From Acetobacter oeni (GTDB lineage: Bacteria; Pseudomonadota; Alphaproteobacteria; Acetobacterales; Acetobacteraceae): a DNA stretch of 64,000 bases. The notes under the pieces are model-generated. The model saw nothing but the letters and a program-made list of their open reading frames with translations, was not told the origin of the DNA and did not search any database. The position numbers were made by a program, and so were the translations under genes. This document shows, one piece after another, positions 8,763 through 17,447 of the stretch (positions are counted from its first letter, which is position 1; each line of letters starts with the position of its first letter). The stretch lies in assembly GCF_011516825.1 (NCBI RefSeq), contig NZ_WOTA01000003.1, positions 167,388 to 231,387 on the forward strand, given 5' to 3'.

Positions 8763-10967
8763 TCAGGCTGTTATGTTGATGCCGGAGCGTGAAAAATCTG
8801 ATGAGGAAATATAGGGTGTTTCATCTGTCTTGAGGCTGAGCCCCGAGGATGCTGCTGCCCGGACCGACTGCTGCCCGGAACCACCCGGGTTCTCGCCGCT
8901 CTCTCCGGAGAAGGTCCCCGAATCTCCGGACCAGGGTTGATACGCCGAACTGTTGTCAGAATTAGAAAAATCCTGCTGAGAAGAAGAAAAATTACCTGAC
9001 GTATCTGAAATCCCAAATGAAATCTGAGCATTGCCGGCAGAAACGCCCGCGCTTTCCAGCGCATCGACAAGCTCGCTCCTGTGTGACTGAAGTTCATTCA
9101 GCGTGGTCAGCGCTTCCGTTCCGATGTGGATATGAAGGCCGGATGCATCTTCATTCTGACCAATGGTGACATGAACCGGCATCTGATCACCATTGACCGG
9201 CACAGTGAGACTGACAGATGACGTTCCATCCGCAGACTGCCCGACCGTCATCCGGGCAGCGGTTACATCAGTTGTGTCACTTGTTGTCGAGCTCGTTATG
9301 TTTTCATTTTCATTGTCACTAACGCTGAAGCCCGATGTCGTATCCGGAGACAGGGGGCTTTCCGTTACGCCCTGAAGCGGACCAGTCATTTCGCCTGCCG
9401 GCTGTGTCTCGCGGCTGGCTTCCTGATGATTTCTTCCATCTTCCTGCTGCTCGGACGAAGACTCATGCGCTGAAGCCGACTGCGTTGTCACGCCGTCAGC
9501 CGTGTCGTTGCCTGCAGTCTGCGTCGTCCCGTCGGTCGTCGCCACAGCGTCTGTCCCGGACGATGACCTGGCCTCACGACTCTTGTTTCCGGAAGCTGCT
9601 ACCGATACCGTGTCAGCCGTCGTCGATGCTCCGGCAATAGAGGCGCCCTGCTGACCGGATCCACCCGGAGCAGTCTGCGCAGAATTTCCTTCATAATTCA
9701 CCGCCGATAGCTGATCAGGTGTTGCCTGAGACGAGGAGGAGGGCTGCATCGTCATGTCGGGCGTTCCGGATGAGACGGGCGCCCCACCATCCCCGGCGGT
9801 CGTCCCGAGCTGTCGACCAGATGCAACGGCGTTTGCCGCCCGCCCGCCGGTTCCCGATCGCGACGTTTTCCCGCTTATCGGTTGCGCAGCTAAAGAGGAT
9901 GTCGACATCTGTAATTCAGCGCTCGCTTGCCCGGACACAGCCGTCGACAATGAGCTTTGTGACGTCGAAACCGAACTTCCGTTTTCAGTGTTCCTGCCCG
10001 GACTGTCACCAGCCAACACCGATAATGTGCCGGACGCATCCGCCTGTGCAGATGTTGCGGAAACGGTTTCCGTCAGACTGGTTTCTGAAGTAGCGCCCTC
10101 GCTCGATATCTGCGACGTCAGCGCGTCAGACAAAAGAGAGGCAGACGTCAGCGTGTCTGTGGCCGCCACCGCACCTGCGGCGGGAGAGGTCGATATCCCG
10201 CCCGCTCCGGAGGAAGAAGCTGCAAGCTCTTCAAAACTGTTTTGCGAAACAGCCGCCCCGCTGCCGGTTGCCGATGCTGTTGCAACGCTGCCCCAGACCG
10301 CCGCGACAGATATGCTGTCATCGTCCGTCCCCGCAGTCGGAAGTGTAACCGATCGTTCCTCACCCCCACGATCCATCATAACGGCAAGGCTGAGCGCATC
10401 TGTCGACAGGTCAGTCGGAAGGGCAGAGGACTCGCCGCCATCATTCACATCCCCGTCTTTATCCGAATTCTTTTTCGCAGCCTTCGTCGTGTCCTTGTCC
10501 CCGGCCGACGGCGCGTCGCTGTGACCGTCTGAGCCGGTTTCTGAAAGCGCCAGTGCGGCATCAGCCTGCTCCTGCTCCTGCTCCACTTCGCCTGCGGCCG
10601 CCTTCCTGGAACCGCCAGCGCCAGTTCCCGCGATATAATCGCCTGACAGAATGGTCGACGAACCGAACACGCTGTTACTCACTCCCTGGCTTGCATTGCC
10701 GCTTACTGTCCCGGCTGAAGCCGCAGACACCGTCGATGAGGCTGAGTCTACAGTCGAGGAATTAACCGGGGGTATATCGCCGGTCGCGCTCACCTGAGTG
10801 CCCGCCGTCATCGAATCGAGGGTATCGGAAAATGTCGCCACGCCCGTCCCTGTGGTTGAAACGCCGGCTTCAGATGCTGATCTGCCCCCGGCAGACGGCG
10901 CGCCGCTGCCTCCCCTGAAGCTGGTCAGGCTGTTTCCCGAAAGCGTCGATGTCAGCAAGCCAGCCAT
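8763..10967 (-). CDS. fliK: Flagellar hook-length control protein FliK-like
   Basis: The 734-residue protein has a long low-complexity first part (about 1-560) made largely of Ser, Thr, Gly, Ala and Asp, with scattered Gln and Val. A conserved C-terminal domain follows (about 575-650: VPVNGDQMPVHVTIGQ, then GLHIHIGTEALTTLNELQSH and LVDALESAGV). This matches the FliK C-terminal domain that switches export specificity when the hook reaches its length; the disordered N-terminus acts as a ruler. Family members are usually 350-600 residues, so this one is long. A good sigma-54 promoter match is about 37 bases upstream. Confidence 0.85.
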   Translation of the reverse strand: MAGLLTSTLSGNSLTSFRGGSGAPSAGGRSASEAGVSTTGTGVATFSDTLDSMTAGTQVSATGDIPPVNSSTVDSASSTVSAASAGTVSGNASQGVSNSVFGSSTILSGDYIAGTGAGGSRKAAAGEVEQEQEQADAALALSETGSDGHSDAPSAGDKDTTKAAKKNSDKDGDVNDGGESSALPTDLSTDALSLAVMMDRGGEERSVTLPTAGTDDDSISVAAVWGSVATASATGSGAAVSQNSFEELAASSSGAGGISTSPAAGAVAATDTLTSASLLSDALTSQISSEGATSETSLTETVSATSAQADASGTLSVLAGDSPGRNTENGSSVSTSQSSLSTAVSGQASAELQMSTSSLAAQPISGKTSRSGTGGRAANAVASGRQLGTTAGDGGAPVSSGTPDMTMQPSSSSQATPDQLSAVNYEGNSAQTAPGGSGQQGASIAGASTTADTVSVAASGNKSREARSSSGTDAVATTDGTTQTAGNDTADGVTTQSASAHESSSEQQEDGRNHQEASRETQPAGEMTGPLQGVTESPLSPDTTSGFSVSDNENENITSSTTSDTTDVTAARMTVGQSADGTSSVSLTVPVNGDQMPVHVTIGQNEDASGLHIHIGTEALTTLNELQSHRSELVDALESAGVSAGNAQISFGISDTSGNFSSSQQDFSNSDNSSAYQPWSGDSGTFSGESGENPGGSGQQSVRAAASSGLSLKTDETPYISSSDFSRSGINITA

Positions 10968-11003
10968 AACAATCCCTGATCCTGTGATCCTTGTCAGAGA
11001 TGA

Positions 11004-11019
11004 TGCAAATTTCGGGCCA
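11004..11019 (-). promoter_or_regulatory. Sigma-54 promoter of fliK-flgD
   Basis: The minus strand reads TGGCCCGAAATTTGCA, matching TGGCACRNNNNTTGCW at all but one position with exact spacing. Transcription would begin near 10992, about 25 bases upstream of the fliK start codon. This fits FlbD-controlled class III/IV expression. Confidence 0.7.
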
Positions 11020-11239
11020 CGCGGCCGAACATCATATTTTCGCAGTTTTTTGACCGTGGCCGGATCACGGGAGGACGCTGTTCCCGGCTATTCGTGCCGT
11101 GTAGGCAAAATATGCCGGGCGCTTTCGGTCTTTTGTGATCGCATCAGCCCTTCGTCGCCCAGGCATAATCATTGTCATGATGCCGCCCGGTGGCAGGAAA
11201 TGCCTGAGAAATACGGCAATTTACCGGTTCGCATCCGTC

Positions 11240-11255
11240 TGGCACGTTTCCTGCA
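11240..11255 (+). promoter_or_regulatory. Sigma-54 promoter of flgE-flgK-flgL
   Basis: The plus strand reads TGGCACGTTTCCTGCA: a perfect TGGCACG -24 block and a CTGCA -12 block with correct spacing. It lies 64 bases upstream of the flgE start codon. This is the best sigma-54 match seen in the window. Confidence 0.75.
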
Positions 11256-11318
11256 TACTCTCTTTTATCGAGGTCTGTCGGCGTCCTGGCTTCCGGCAGC
11301 CGACTCAGGGAGTGATCC

Positions 11319-12662
11319 ATGTCGATTTTTAACGCACTGAATACCGCAGTCCAGGGCATCAATGCTCAGTCAACAGCCTTTACAAATCTTAGTAATAACA
11401 TCGCAAACAGTCAGACGGTCGGATACAAAGCCTCCGAAACCTCTTTTCAGGATTTCGTATCGGATTCACTGTCCACGTCGCAGGCTGTGTCTGACGGCGT
11501 GGGAGCTGTAACAACTACGCAGACGCAGGAGCAGGGGACAATAGCAACCAGCACCAACTCGCTGTCAGTTGCTATCTCGGGCAACGGTTTTTTTGACGTT
11601 TCAGCGGCGGACGGAGAGGCGACGGCAGGAAAAGAGAGTTTCTCGGATGAGCAATATTATACAAGAAACGGCGATTTTTCTGAAGATAAAAACGGATACC
11701 TTGAAAACACCTCCGGTTATTACCTCGACGGATATGTGGTCGATCCAACTACGGGCGTGCTGGATACATCCAATCTGACGCAGATTAACGTAGCAGATAT
11801 CGCGTTTCGTCCGACGGAAACGACGACCCTTACCTCGACCGGCAGTATCACTCCCGGAACATCCGGATCGACGTCCCTGTCTTCGACAATCTACGATTCT
11901 CAGTCGGACGCGCACACACTCACGACAACATGGACGGAAGATACAACGGCTTCGGCAAGCGCCGCTTCCGGAGATACTGTCTATGATGTCGCCATATCGA
12001 GTTCGGACTCTTCAATGTCCGTCTCTTCCGCTACATCTAATTATCAGGTCACATTCGATTCATCCGGCGACCTCGTGTCCGCCGTGCAGGGGGTTGCGGG
12101 CTCCGATGGAGCGGTATCCTACGCCGGGTCCAGCATCTCGACATCCGGCGCCAGTGCTGACCTTGGCGTCACGCTGACCTATACAAATGGCGCCGCCGCC
12201 CAGTCGATCGACATCAACCTCGGCGACATCGGCAGCGACGCAGGCACCACGACAGCTGCCGCGAACTCAACGGACCCCACACTCACCAGCGACAGCGTCA
12301 CCACCGGAACCTATGAAGGTATCGAGATGGAATCGGACGGTTCCATCATGGCTGAATTCAGCAACGGCGATACACAGCTGGTCGGCAAGATCTCACTGTC
12401 GTCCTTTGAAAACGCGGACGGGCTGGAAGCCGTTGACGGACAGGCGTATGTGTCCACATCTACCTCCGGCTCGGCCACAACCGGCGAAGTCGGCGCGAAC
12501 GGGACCGGAACGCTTGAGACATCCTCCACGGAATCCTCAACAACCGATCTGACATCCGATCTTTCCGATCTGATCGTGACGCAGGAAGCCTACAGCGCGA
12601 ATACAAAGGTCGTCACGACAGCAGATACCCTGCTTGAAGATACGATCTCCATGATCCGCTAA
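11319..12662 (+). CDS. flgE: Flagellar hook protein FlgE
   Basis: The 447-residue protein begins with the axial-protein signature NALNTAVQGINAQSTAFTNL, SNNIANSQTVGYKA (residues 5-42) and ends with the matching coiled-coil region (DLIVTQEAYSANTKVVTTAD, then DTLLEDTISMIR). These termini form the D0/D1 domains; the central part is the variable hook surface. FlgE polymerises into the universal joint between rod and filament. The middle is dominated by Ser, Thr, Gly, Asp and Ala with few Lys or Arg. GGGAG precedes the ATG. It is the first gene of the flgE-K-L unit. Confidence 0.93.
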   Translation: MSIFNALNTAVQGINAQSTAFTNLSNNIANSQTVGYKASETSFQDFVSDSLSTSQAVSDGVGAVTTTQTQEQGTIATSTNSLSVAISGNGFFDVSAADGEATAGKESFSDEQYYTRNGDFSEDKNGYLENTSGYYLDGYVVDPTTGVLDTSNLTQINVADIAFRPTETTTLTSTGSITPGTSGSTSLSSTIYDSQSDAHTLTTTWTEDTTASASAASGDTVYDVAISSSDSSMSVSSATSNYQVTFDSSGDLVSAVQGVAGSDGAVSYAGSSISTSGASADLGVTLTYTNGAAAQSIDINLGDIGSDAGTTTAAANSTDPTLTSDSVTTGTYEGIEMESDGSIMAEFSNGDTQLVGKISLSSFENADGLEAVDGQAYVSTSTSGSATTGEVGANGTGTLETSSTESSTTDLTSDLSDLIVTQEAYSANTKVVTTADTLLEDTISMIR

Positions 12663-12690
12663 GGGATTATTTACGTCTTTTTTACTCCGG

Positions 12691-12707
12691 TGAGGCAGCC
12701 TGCCTCA
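12691..12707 (+). terminator. Hairpin between flgE and flgK
   Basis: TGAGGCA and TGCCTCA form a perfect 7-bp stem with a 3-base loop, 28 bases after the flgE stop. No T-run follows, so it is more likely to be an attenuator or an mRNA 3'-end stabiliser than an efficient intrinsic terminator. Confidence 0.35.
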
Positions 12708-12822
12708 TACGCAGGTGTCTCACCCGGGTTGTTCCAACTGTCAGGACAGGCCGGATGCTGGTCCTGATTCTTTTCGTCTCATCTGAGTATGATGGCAGCA
12801 TTTTTCGGTGGAGCTGGTGCCC

Positions 12823-14379
12823 ATGGACCTGAACACATCACTGTCGATCGCAACCAGCGGCCTCGAAGCCACTCAGTACGCTATCGGTGTGCTTTCCCAA
12901 AACGTATCGAATGCCAGTACGACCGGATACGTCGAGGAAGTTGCTAACGTTAACACAAAAGACACGACGGGAACCGGCTCGGGCGTATCGATTGGCCTTA
13001 CGACACGCAATGTTAATAATGCTCTTGAAGCTGGCTTATATACGCAGAATGCGGATGTCGAAGCTCTGACCGTTAAAGATAACTCCCTCTCCACAATCAC
13101 CGCGCTTCAGGGCTCGACAAGTTCGGACTCCGGATCGACTGATACCCTTTCCGATGAACTCGGTAATGTGTCCGATGCACTGACAACCCTTGTTTCAGAT
13201 CCGACAGATTCAACAGCGCAGTCTACCGTCATTTCCGATGCGCAGTCGCTGGTCAGTACAATCAGCACGCTTTCTGATGCCTATCAGAGTGCCCGGCAGT
13301 CTGCCCAGGATTCAATCGTCAGTGGCGTATCCAGCGTCAATACTGATCTGACAACAATCGGCTCATTGTCCCAGCAGATTGTCGCGCTGCAGGTGCAGGG
13401 GGCAAGTACCGCGGATCTGGAAAATGAGCGCGCAGAGGCGATGTCTGATCTCTCATCGAAAGTTTCGGTCACTTTCACCGAAACCTCGACGGGTGATATG
13501 CTTGTCAAAACGGCTGACGGCACACAGTTGCCAACAGAGCCGGCAAGCGGGTCCGGAATAGAAATCCCGACGTCGACCTGGCCACTGTCAACCTCGGATT
13601 CAACACTTACAACGACTTCCGCCTACACAGACCCCTCGACCCTGACGAGCGATCCCGCAGCCATCGAACTGAACGGGAAAGATATCACTACCAGTCTGAC
13701 GGGCGGAAGTCTGGGTGCGAACATAGCGCTTCGCGACACGACTTATCCGACGATGCAGGCACAACTGGATTCATTTTCCTATACGCTTGCAAATCGTTTC
13801 GAAAGTGCAGGCCTGTCGCTGTTCACCAGCAGCTCCGACAGCATGACTTTTTCGGACGGAACAACGCTTGCATCCGATGGCTCGACAACGACGGCGAACA
13901 GCAGCTCGATCTCAAGTACAAACATAACCGGATTTTCCAGTACGCTGGAAGTTAATCCCTCGTTCGTCAGTGATACATCGCAGCTTGTTCCCGATGGCAG
14001 CACCACACTGGCCGCGGCGGCCCTTTCGACAGCACTGGGGTCTGCGGACGCCGATGTCTCGGGAGACCTGGCGGCGCCATCCACCTCGCTGGGCGCCACC
14101 GGAACCATCTCGACCGGTTACAGCGGAACGCAGAGTCTGAGCGAACTGGCTACGACGCTGACCTCAGCTCAGGCCGCCGTCGCATCTTCGGCCACCTCAG
14201 ATCTTTCAACGGCCACCACCGTGCAGACCAGTCTCGCAACCAAAGTTTCCGATGTGTCGGGCGTGGATGTGGACAACGAGATGTCAAATATCGTGGCGTT
14301 GCAAAATGCCTATACGGCCAATGCTAAAGTCGTCACGGTCGTGCAGACGATGTGGACGGCCCTCCTGGATGCGGTGTAA
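12823..14379 (+). CDS. flgK: Flagellar hook-associated protein 1 FlgK
   Basis: The predicted 518-residue protein starts MDLNTSLSIATSGLEATQYA and has the junction-protein motif SQNVSNASTTGY (about residues 25-36). It ends with a conserved helical tail (NEMSNIVALQNAYTANAKVVTVVQTMW). FlgK forms the first hook-filament junction ring. The ATG at 12823 is chosen over a GTG at 12808 because GGAG sits 9 bases upstream and it aligns with family starts. The body is extremely rich in Ser, Thr and Asp and poor in Lys. flgL follows after 5 bases. Confidence 0.92.
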   Translation: MDLNTSLSIATSGLEATQYAIGVLSQNVSNASTTGYVEEVANVNTKDTTGTGSGVSIGLTTRNVNNALEAGLYTQNADVEALTVKDNSLSTITALQGSTSSDSGSTDTLSDELGNVSDALTTLVSDPTDSTAQSTVISDAQSLVSTISTLSDAYQSARQSAQDSIVSGVSSVNTDLTTIGSLSQQIVALQVQGASTADLENERAEAMSDLSSKVSVTFTETSTGDMLVKTADGTQLPTEPASGSGIEIPTSTWPLSTSDSTLTTTSAYTDPSTLTSDPAAIELNGKDITTSLTGGSLGANIALRDTTYPTMQAQLDSFSYTLANRFESAGLSLFTSSSDSMTFSDGTTLASDGSTTTANSSSISSTNITGFSSTLEVNPSFVSDTSQLVPDGSTTLAAAALSTALGSADADVSGDLAAPSTSLGATGTISTGYSGTQSLSELATTLTSAQAAVASSATSDLSTATTVQTSLATKVSDVSGVDVDNEMSNIVALQNAYTANAKVVTVVQTMWTALLDAV

Positions 14380-14384
14380 TAATC

Positions 14385-15491
14385 ATGAGCTCATCAGTTG
14401 GATTATATGGCGCGACAGGCACATCCTATGTGCTTCAGCAGTCCATAAAAACTCTTGCAGAAGAACAGACCGATATCGCGGACGAGACCAGCACTGGGGT
14501 CGTCTCGCAGACCTATGCCGGTCTCGGCGATGACAGGGCGGAGGCGATCAGTCTCTCTCCGCAGATTACCGCCGTGTCGACCTGGCAGAGTTCCGTAACG
14601 TCCGCTCAGACAAATCTGTCCGTCACCCAGACAGCACTGACGGCGATTTCCTCAATCGCCACCAGTCTGCAAACCAGCCTTACTTCGCTGTCAGGCTCAG
14701 AAGGGCAGAGCGAACTCGCAACGATCGTGGCGTCAGCAACGTCGGATCTTGAGGAACTCGGTACACTTCTGAACACAACATCCGGGACGGGCTATGTTTT
14801 CGCCGGCACGGACAGTTCAAATCCTCCCGTTACCGATCCATCCGGCCTCGCAACAAGCGATCTGGCAACGTCCACCGCTGACATCGTGTCAGAGCTCTCG
14901 ACGGACGGCGCAGCATCTGTCTTTGAAGAGGCAACGTCACTGGCTTCCGGTAACTCAGGCACAACTGATTCCGGCACAACCCTTTCCAGCGCCTCCGTGT
15001 TCTCCAGCTCGCTCTCCGGTGATCCCTCGACCGTTTCGACACTCGACAGCACAGCCGTGGTCGGACAGGACGACATAGTTAAAGTCGGTGTGGTCGCCAC
15101 CGAGGGCACGACAGCGACATCAACATCCACAGGTTCGACGATTAAAGATCTGATGCGGAACCTGATGATCGTGGCATCACTCGGCAGCGCCGATACGTCC
15201 AGCACAGAATTCTCGGATCTTGTTTCCACATTGCAGTCTTCGACAAGCTCGATCTCGACGTCGCTGACCAGTACGGAAGGCAGCCTTGGTCTTACGCAGG
15301 ACAGCCTTTCGTCCCGGTCATCCGTTCTCACTTCGATGAGCACAATGCTGAGTACGCAGCTCGGAAATGTGACGGATGCGGATATGGCTTCATTATCCAC
15401 GCAGAGCACGCAGATCACAGATCAGCTGGAGGCATCCTACACCCTGATCTCAGACCTGAAAGGCCTGACGCTGGCCAGCTACATTTCCTGA
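14385..15491 (+). CDS. flgL: Flagellar hook-associated protein 3 FlgL (flagellin-like)
   Basis: The product of 368 residues has flagellin-type helical termini. Near the N-terminus is TSTGVVSQTYAGLGDDRAEAIS, and the segment NTTSGTGYVFAGTDS is typical of FlgL. The C-terminus (QLEASYTLISDLKGLTLASYI) closes the D0 coiled coil. FlgL is the second hook-filament junction protein. The ATG at 14385 gives the family N-terminus; an upstream in-frame ATG at 14352 lies inside flgK and is unlikely. The gene is followed directly by a strong bidirectional terminator. Confidence 0.9.
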   Translation: MSSSVGLYGATGTSYVLQQSIKTLAEEQTDIADETSTGVVSQTYAGLGDDRAEAISLSPQITAVSTWQSSVTSAQTNLSVTQTALTAISSIATSLQTSLTSLSGSEGQSELATIVASATSDLEELGTLLNTTSGTGYVFAGTDSSNPPVTDPSGLATSDLATSTADIVSELSTDGAASVFEEATSLASGNSGTTDSGTTLSSASVFSSSLSGDPSTVSTLDSTAVVGQDDIVKVGVVATEGTTATSTSTGSTIKDLMRNLMIVASLGSADTSSTEFSDLVSTLQSSTSSISTSLTSTEGSLGLTQDSLSSRSSVLTSMSTMLSTQLGNVTDADMASLSTQSTQITDQLEASYTLISDLKGLTLASYIS

Positions 15492-15494
15492 ATC

Positions 15495-15532
15495 AAAAGG
15501 GCCGGTCCGGCAAGCGCAGGATCGGCCCTTTT
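15495..15532. terminator. Bidirectional intrinsic terminator between flgL and DEAD-box helicase gene
   Basis: AAAAGGGCCG (15495-15504) pairs with CGGCCCTTTT (15523-15532) over an 18-base loop. The T-run ends the rightward flgL transcript, and the A-run provides the T-run for the leftward helicase transcript. The two convergent genes end on either side of it. Confidence 0.85.
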
Positions 15533-15539
15533 TATGTTT

Positions 15540-17303
15540 TCAGCCTCGCTTGCGCGAAGACCCTTTGCCTGGCGGGCCGGAAGAAAACCGTTTCCGCGCA
15601 GGTGGCTTGCTTCCCGGAGAACGCCCCCGCGCAGGAGCCGACTCTTTATCCGAAGGCGGCTGAGACGGCTCGATGCTGATCTCGTCGGCATCAGCCCCCG
15701 AGGCGCAGGACGTAAAGCGCTCGGCCTTATCCTTGGCAATCTCAACCAGCGTATACTGCGGCGCAATCCGAATCGCACCGATATCCTGTTTCGTCACACC
15801 GCCAAGACGGCAGAGAAGCGGCACCAGCCATTTTGGATCCGCTTTATCCGCACGTCCGACCGAAAGGCGGAACCATGCCCCCCCGGCGCTGTCCCGATCC
15901 CGCGCTGCAGGCTTGGCCCGGTCTCCCGTGCGCTCGAAACGCGATGATGACTCTCGCGGTCCGCGAGCAGAGGCCGGAGCCGGGGCGCCGGGCGCTATGC
16001 TGCGAACATTGGCAGGCTTTGGCAGATTGGCCTGCCAGAGCGAAACAAGCGCTTCGGCAAGCTGAGCCGGCGTGCGTTCCGTTGTCAGGCGTTCAACCAG
16101 TTGCTGCTGCGCGGCCGTCGGCTCGTGATCGAACACCGGCGCCGACAAAAGCCGTTCCGCATCCGCAGCGCGAATCTGTTCAGCACTCGGAGAAGATGAC
16201 CAGGTCGCGTCAATACCCGCTGCCTGGAACAGACGATCCGCCTGCCTGCGACGTCCCGGAGGCGTGATCAGAACGCAGATCCCCTTGCGTCCCGCTCGCC
16301 CCGTGCGTCCGGATCTGTGCAGCAACGTGGCCGGACTCCCGGGAAGGCTGGCGTGAATGACAAGACCAAGCGTTGGAACGTCAATGCCTCGCGCTGCAAC
16401 ATCAGTCGCTACGCAGACACGTGCCTGACCGTTACGCAGGCTCTCGATCGCCCGGCTGCGCTCGTTCTGGCCGAGTTCGCCTGAAATCGCGACAGAAGCA
16501 AAACCATGCTCAAGAAGCGCATTTTGCATCTGCCGGACGCCCTCGCGGGTATGGCAGAACACAATGGAAGCCGGACTCTCGATCAGACGCAGCGTATTGA
16601 TCGCGGCCCCTGTCATGTCGCCCTGGTCAGCCAGAATGGCCCGATACTCGATATCCGTGTGCGGCTCATTGTCGCCAATCGTGTCCACCCGCAGCGCATC
16701 GTGCTGATAGCGTTTGGCCAGCCGTGCGATTTCGCGGGCAATCGTCGCCGAAAACATGAAGCTGCGGCGGGTATCGGGTGTCGCCTGAAGCAGCGTTTCC
16801 AGCTCATCGCGAAAGCCGAGATCCAGCATCTCATCCGCTTCGTCGAGCACGACAACTTTCAGATCGGACAGGTCAAGATTGCCACGCGACAGATGATCAC
16901 ACAGACGTCCAGGCGTGCCGACGACAATATGAACGCCGCCCGCTAGTGCGCGAGCTTCCTTGCGGGGCTCCATTCCACCCACGCAGGAGACAATTCGCGC
17001 ACCGGTCTGAGCATACAGCCAGGACAGCTCGTTCTTGACCTGCAACGCAAGCTCACGTGTCGGTGCAATCACGAGCGCCATCGGTTTGGCAGCCGGCAGA
17101 ATTTCACCGGCGGGATTGAGAAGATCCTCTGCCATCGCCAGCCCGAAAGCCACGGTCTTTCCGGAGCCCGTCCGGGCAGAGACAAGCAGATCCCGCTTGC
17201 GGGCAGAATCCGCCAGAACGGCGGCCTGTACAGGAGTGGGGTCGTCATAACCCCGCTCGGCCAGTGCGCGGGCGAGGGCAGGAACGGTGTCCGGAAAAGG
17301 CAT
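15540..17303 (-). CDS. DEAD-box RNA helicase with DbpA-type C-terminal RNA-binding domain
   Basis: From the ATG at 17303 the protein has 587 residues. All helicase motifs are present: Walker A ARTGSGKT (43-50), PTRELA, DEAD (VVLDEADEML), SAT (FMFSATIA) and HRSGRTGRAG. After a Pro/Ala/Arg-rich linker comes a DbpA-like RNA-binding domain (WFRLSVGRADKADPKWLVPL, then DIGAIRIAPQYTLVEI) and a basic Arg/Gly/Ser tail. Such proteins remodel structured RNA during ribosome assembly or cold adaptation. The start at 17303 begins MPFPDTVPALARALAERGY, as in relatives; an upstream in-frame ATG adds 23 unconserved residues. Confidence 0.9.
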   Translation of the reverse strand: MPFPDTVPALARALAERGYDDPTPVQAAVLADSARKRDLLVSARTGSGKTVAFGLAMAEDLLNPAGEILPAAKPMALVIAPTRELALQVKNELSWLYAQTGARIVSCVGGMEPRKEARALAGGVHIVVGTPGRLCDHLSRGNLDLSDLKVVVLDEADEMLDLGFRDELETLLQATPDTRRSFMFSATIAREIARLAKRYQHDALRVDTIGDNEPHTDIEYRAILADQGDMTGAAINTLRLIESPASIVFCHTREGVRQMQNALLEHGFASVAISGELGQNERSRAIESLRNGQARVCVATDVAARGIDVPTLGLVIHASLPGSPATLLHRSGRTGRAGRKGICVLITPPGRRRQADRLFQAAGIDATWSSSPSAEQIRAADAERLLSAPVFDHEPTAAQQQLVERLTTERTPAQLAEALVSLWQANLPKPANVRSIAPGAPAPASARGPRESSSRFERTGDRAKPAARDRDSAGGAWFRLSVGRADKADPKWLVPLLCRLGGVTKQDIGAIRIAPQYTLVEIAKDKAERFTSCASGADADEISIEPSQPPSDKESAPARGRSPGSKPPARKRFSSGPPGKGSSRKRG

Positions 17304-17390
17304 TGTGATGGGATGTCCATGGAACGAAGTCGGAAGCACGCAATAAAGACTATTGCTTAAAAATGCCAGCACTGAACCGAAAACGGGAAA

Positions 17391-17423
17391 GAGAGTCCGG
17401 ATCGTCTCCGGAATTTCTCTCTC
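17391..17423 (-). terminator. Probable terminator of the DcaP-like porin gene
   Basis: Read leftward, GAGAG and a CCGGA arm pair with TCCGG and CTCTC around a short loop, followed by TTTCCCGTTTT. It begins about 25 bases past the porin stop and precedes the helicase gene. The stem is interrupted, so the strength is uncertain. Confidence 0.4.
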
Positions 17424-17447
17424 GCCGATGACCGTCCGGGCCCCGGA

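Larger units (their letters stand above)
10968..11318. other. Divergent flagellar regulatory region (fliK / flgE)
   Basis: This 351-base gap separates the leftward fliK-flgD and rightward flgE-K-L transcription units. It contains one sigma-54-type element facing each gene (11004-11019 and 11240-11255), about 220 bases apart, leaving room for upstream FlbD sites serving both. No gene is supported within it. Confidence 0.6.

Noticed and set aside
10553..10590. Short CTGCTC repeats inside fliK considered as a microsatellite
   Set aside because: They encode a short Glu/Gln run (EQEQEQ) within the variable FliK region and are too short to call a repeat element.
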